5,217 nucleotides of DNA from Candidatus Gastranaerophilales bacterium. GTDB lineage: Bacteria; Cyanobacteriota; Vampirovibrionia; Gastranaerophilales; Gastranaerophilaceae. A program made the translations under genes and the position numbers. The notes under the pieces were generated by a model. That model ran no database searches. It was not told the origin of the DNA and saw only the letters and a list, made by a program, of their open reading frames with translations. Positions 5,159 to 5,217 of this stretch are shown piece after piece (position 1 is the first letter of the stretch; every line of letters begins with the position of its first letter). The stretch is taken from contig CALUSZ010000123.1 in the NCBI GenBank assembly GCA_944323495.1, positions 1 through 5,217 of the forward strand, read 5' to 3'.

Positions 5159-5217
5159 ATGTTATTCACTACAAATACAGTTTCTAAAGAAGATTTAAAC
5201 AAAGTTAACAATTTCTT
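5159..5217 (+). CDS. 5' end of an unidentified protein, truncated by window edge
   Basis: An ATG at 5159 is preceded by AAGGAGA (5144-5150) at 9 bases, the best ribosome binding site in the window, and the frame stays open to the right edge. Only 19 full codons are visible, beginning MLFTTNTVSKEDL. They show no signal peptide and no recognisable motif. The gene diverges from the glycosyltransferase operon across a 177-base shared upstream region. The family cannot be assigned from so little. Confidence 0.6.
   Translation, partial: MLFTTNTVSKEDLNKVNNF

Noticed and set aside
1..5217. tRNA, rRNA, CRISPR array, insertion sequence or phage attachment site
   Set aside because: No cloverleaf, no regularly spaced repeat-spacer pattern, no transposase or integrase and no terminal inverted repeats were found.

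Overview
The window is low-GC bacterial DNA, apart from a GC-rich patch at the left edge. It holds five complete protein genes that face each other around a shared terminator, plus the first 19 codons of a sixth. Genes are tightly packed, starts are mostly ATG, and the standard bacterial code fits. A signal-peptide protein with a VirB10/TrbI-like barrel fold, NadD and YqeK side by side, and this base composition would suit a gut-type Melainabacteria (Gastranaerophilales) genome. That placement is an impression from the style of the sequence. Low-GC Firmicutes or another deep lineage is not excluded.

Left part, plus strand. Positions 1-148 are about 60% G+C (72 of the first 120 bases by hand count), carry hairpins and short direct repeats, and look like an intergenic repeat rather than a gene. 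A good sigma70-type promoter (188-216) follows and leads into nadD (NAD biosynthesis). nadD overlaps yqeK (Ap4A hydrolase family) by 20 bases. A perfect TATAAT then sits exactly 6 bases ahead of the ATG of an exported protein with a VirB10/TrbI-like barrel region, which suggests a leaderless transcript. A 148-residue protein of unknown function comes next.

Middle and right part, minus strand. A long symmetrical hairpin (3045-3081) ends both converging transcription units. The minus-strand unit is a membrane-bound family 2 glycosyltransferase followed, 4 bases later, by apt (adenine salvage). The 177-base divergent region 4982-5158 holds an extended -10 promoter for the glycosyltransferase. 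It also holds three copies of a 9-10 base element (one inverted, two direct) that may be an operator, and the ribosome binding site of the truncated plus-strand gene at the right edge.

Most of this is housekeeping: NAD synthesis, dinucleotide cleanup and purine salvage. The less ordinary material is the solo VirB10/TrbI-like exported protein with its apparent leaderless start, the unrecognised 148-residue protein, the GC-rich hairpin patch, and the repeated boxes in the divergent promoter region. I see no defence, mobile or CRISPR system in the window.
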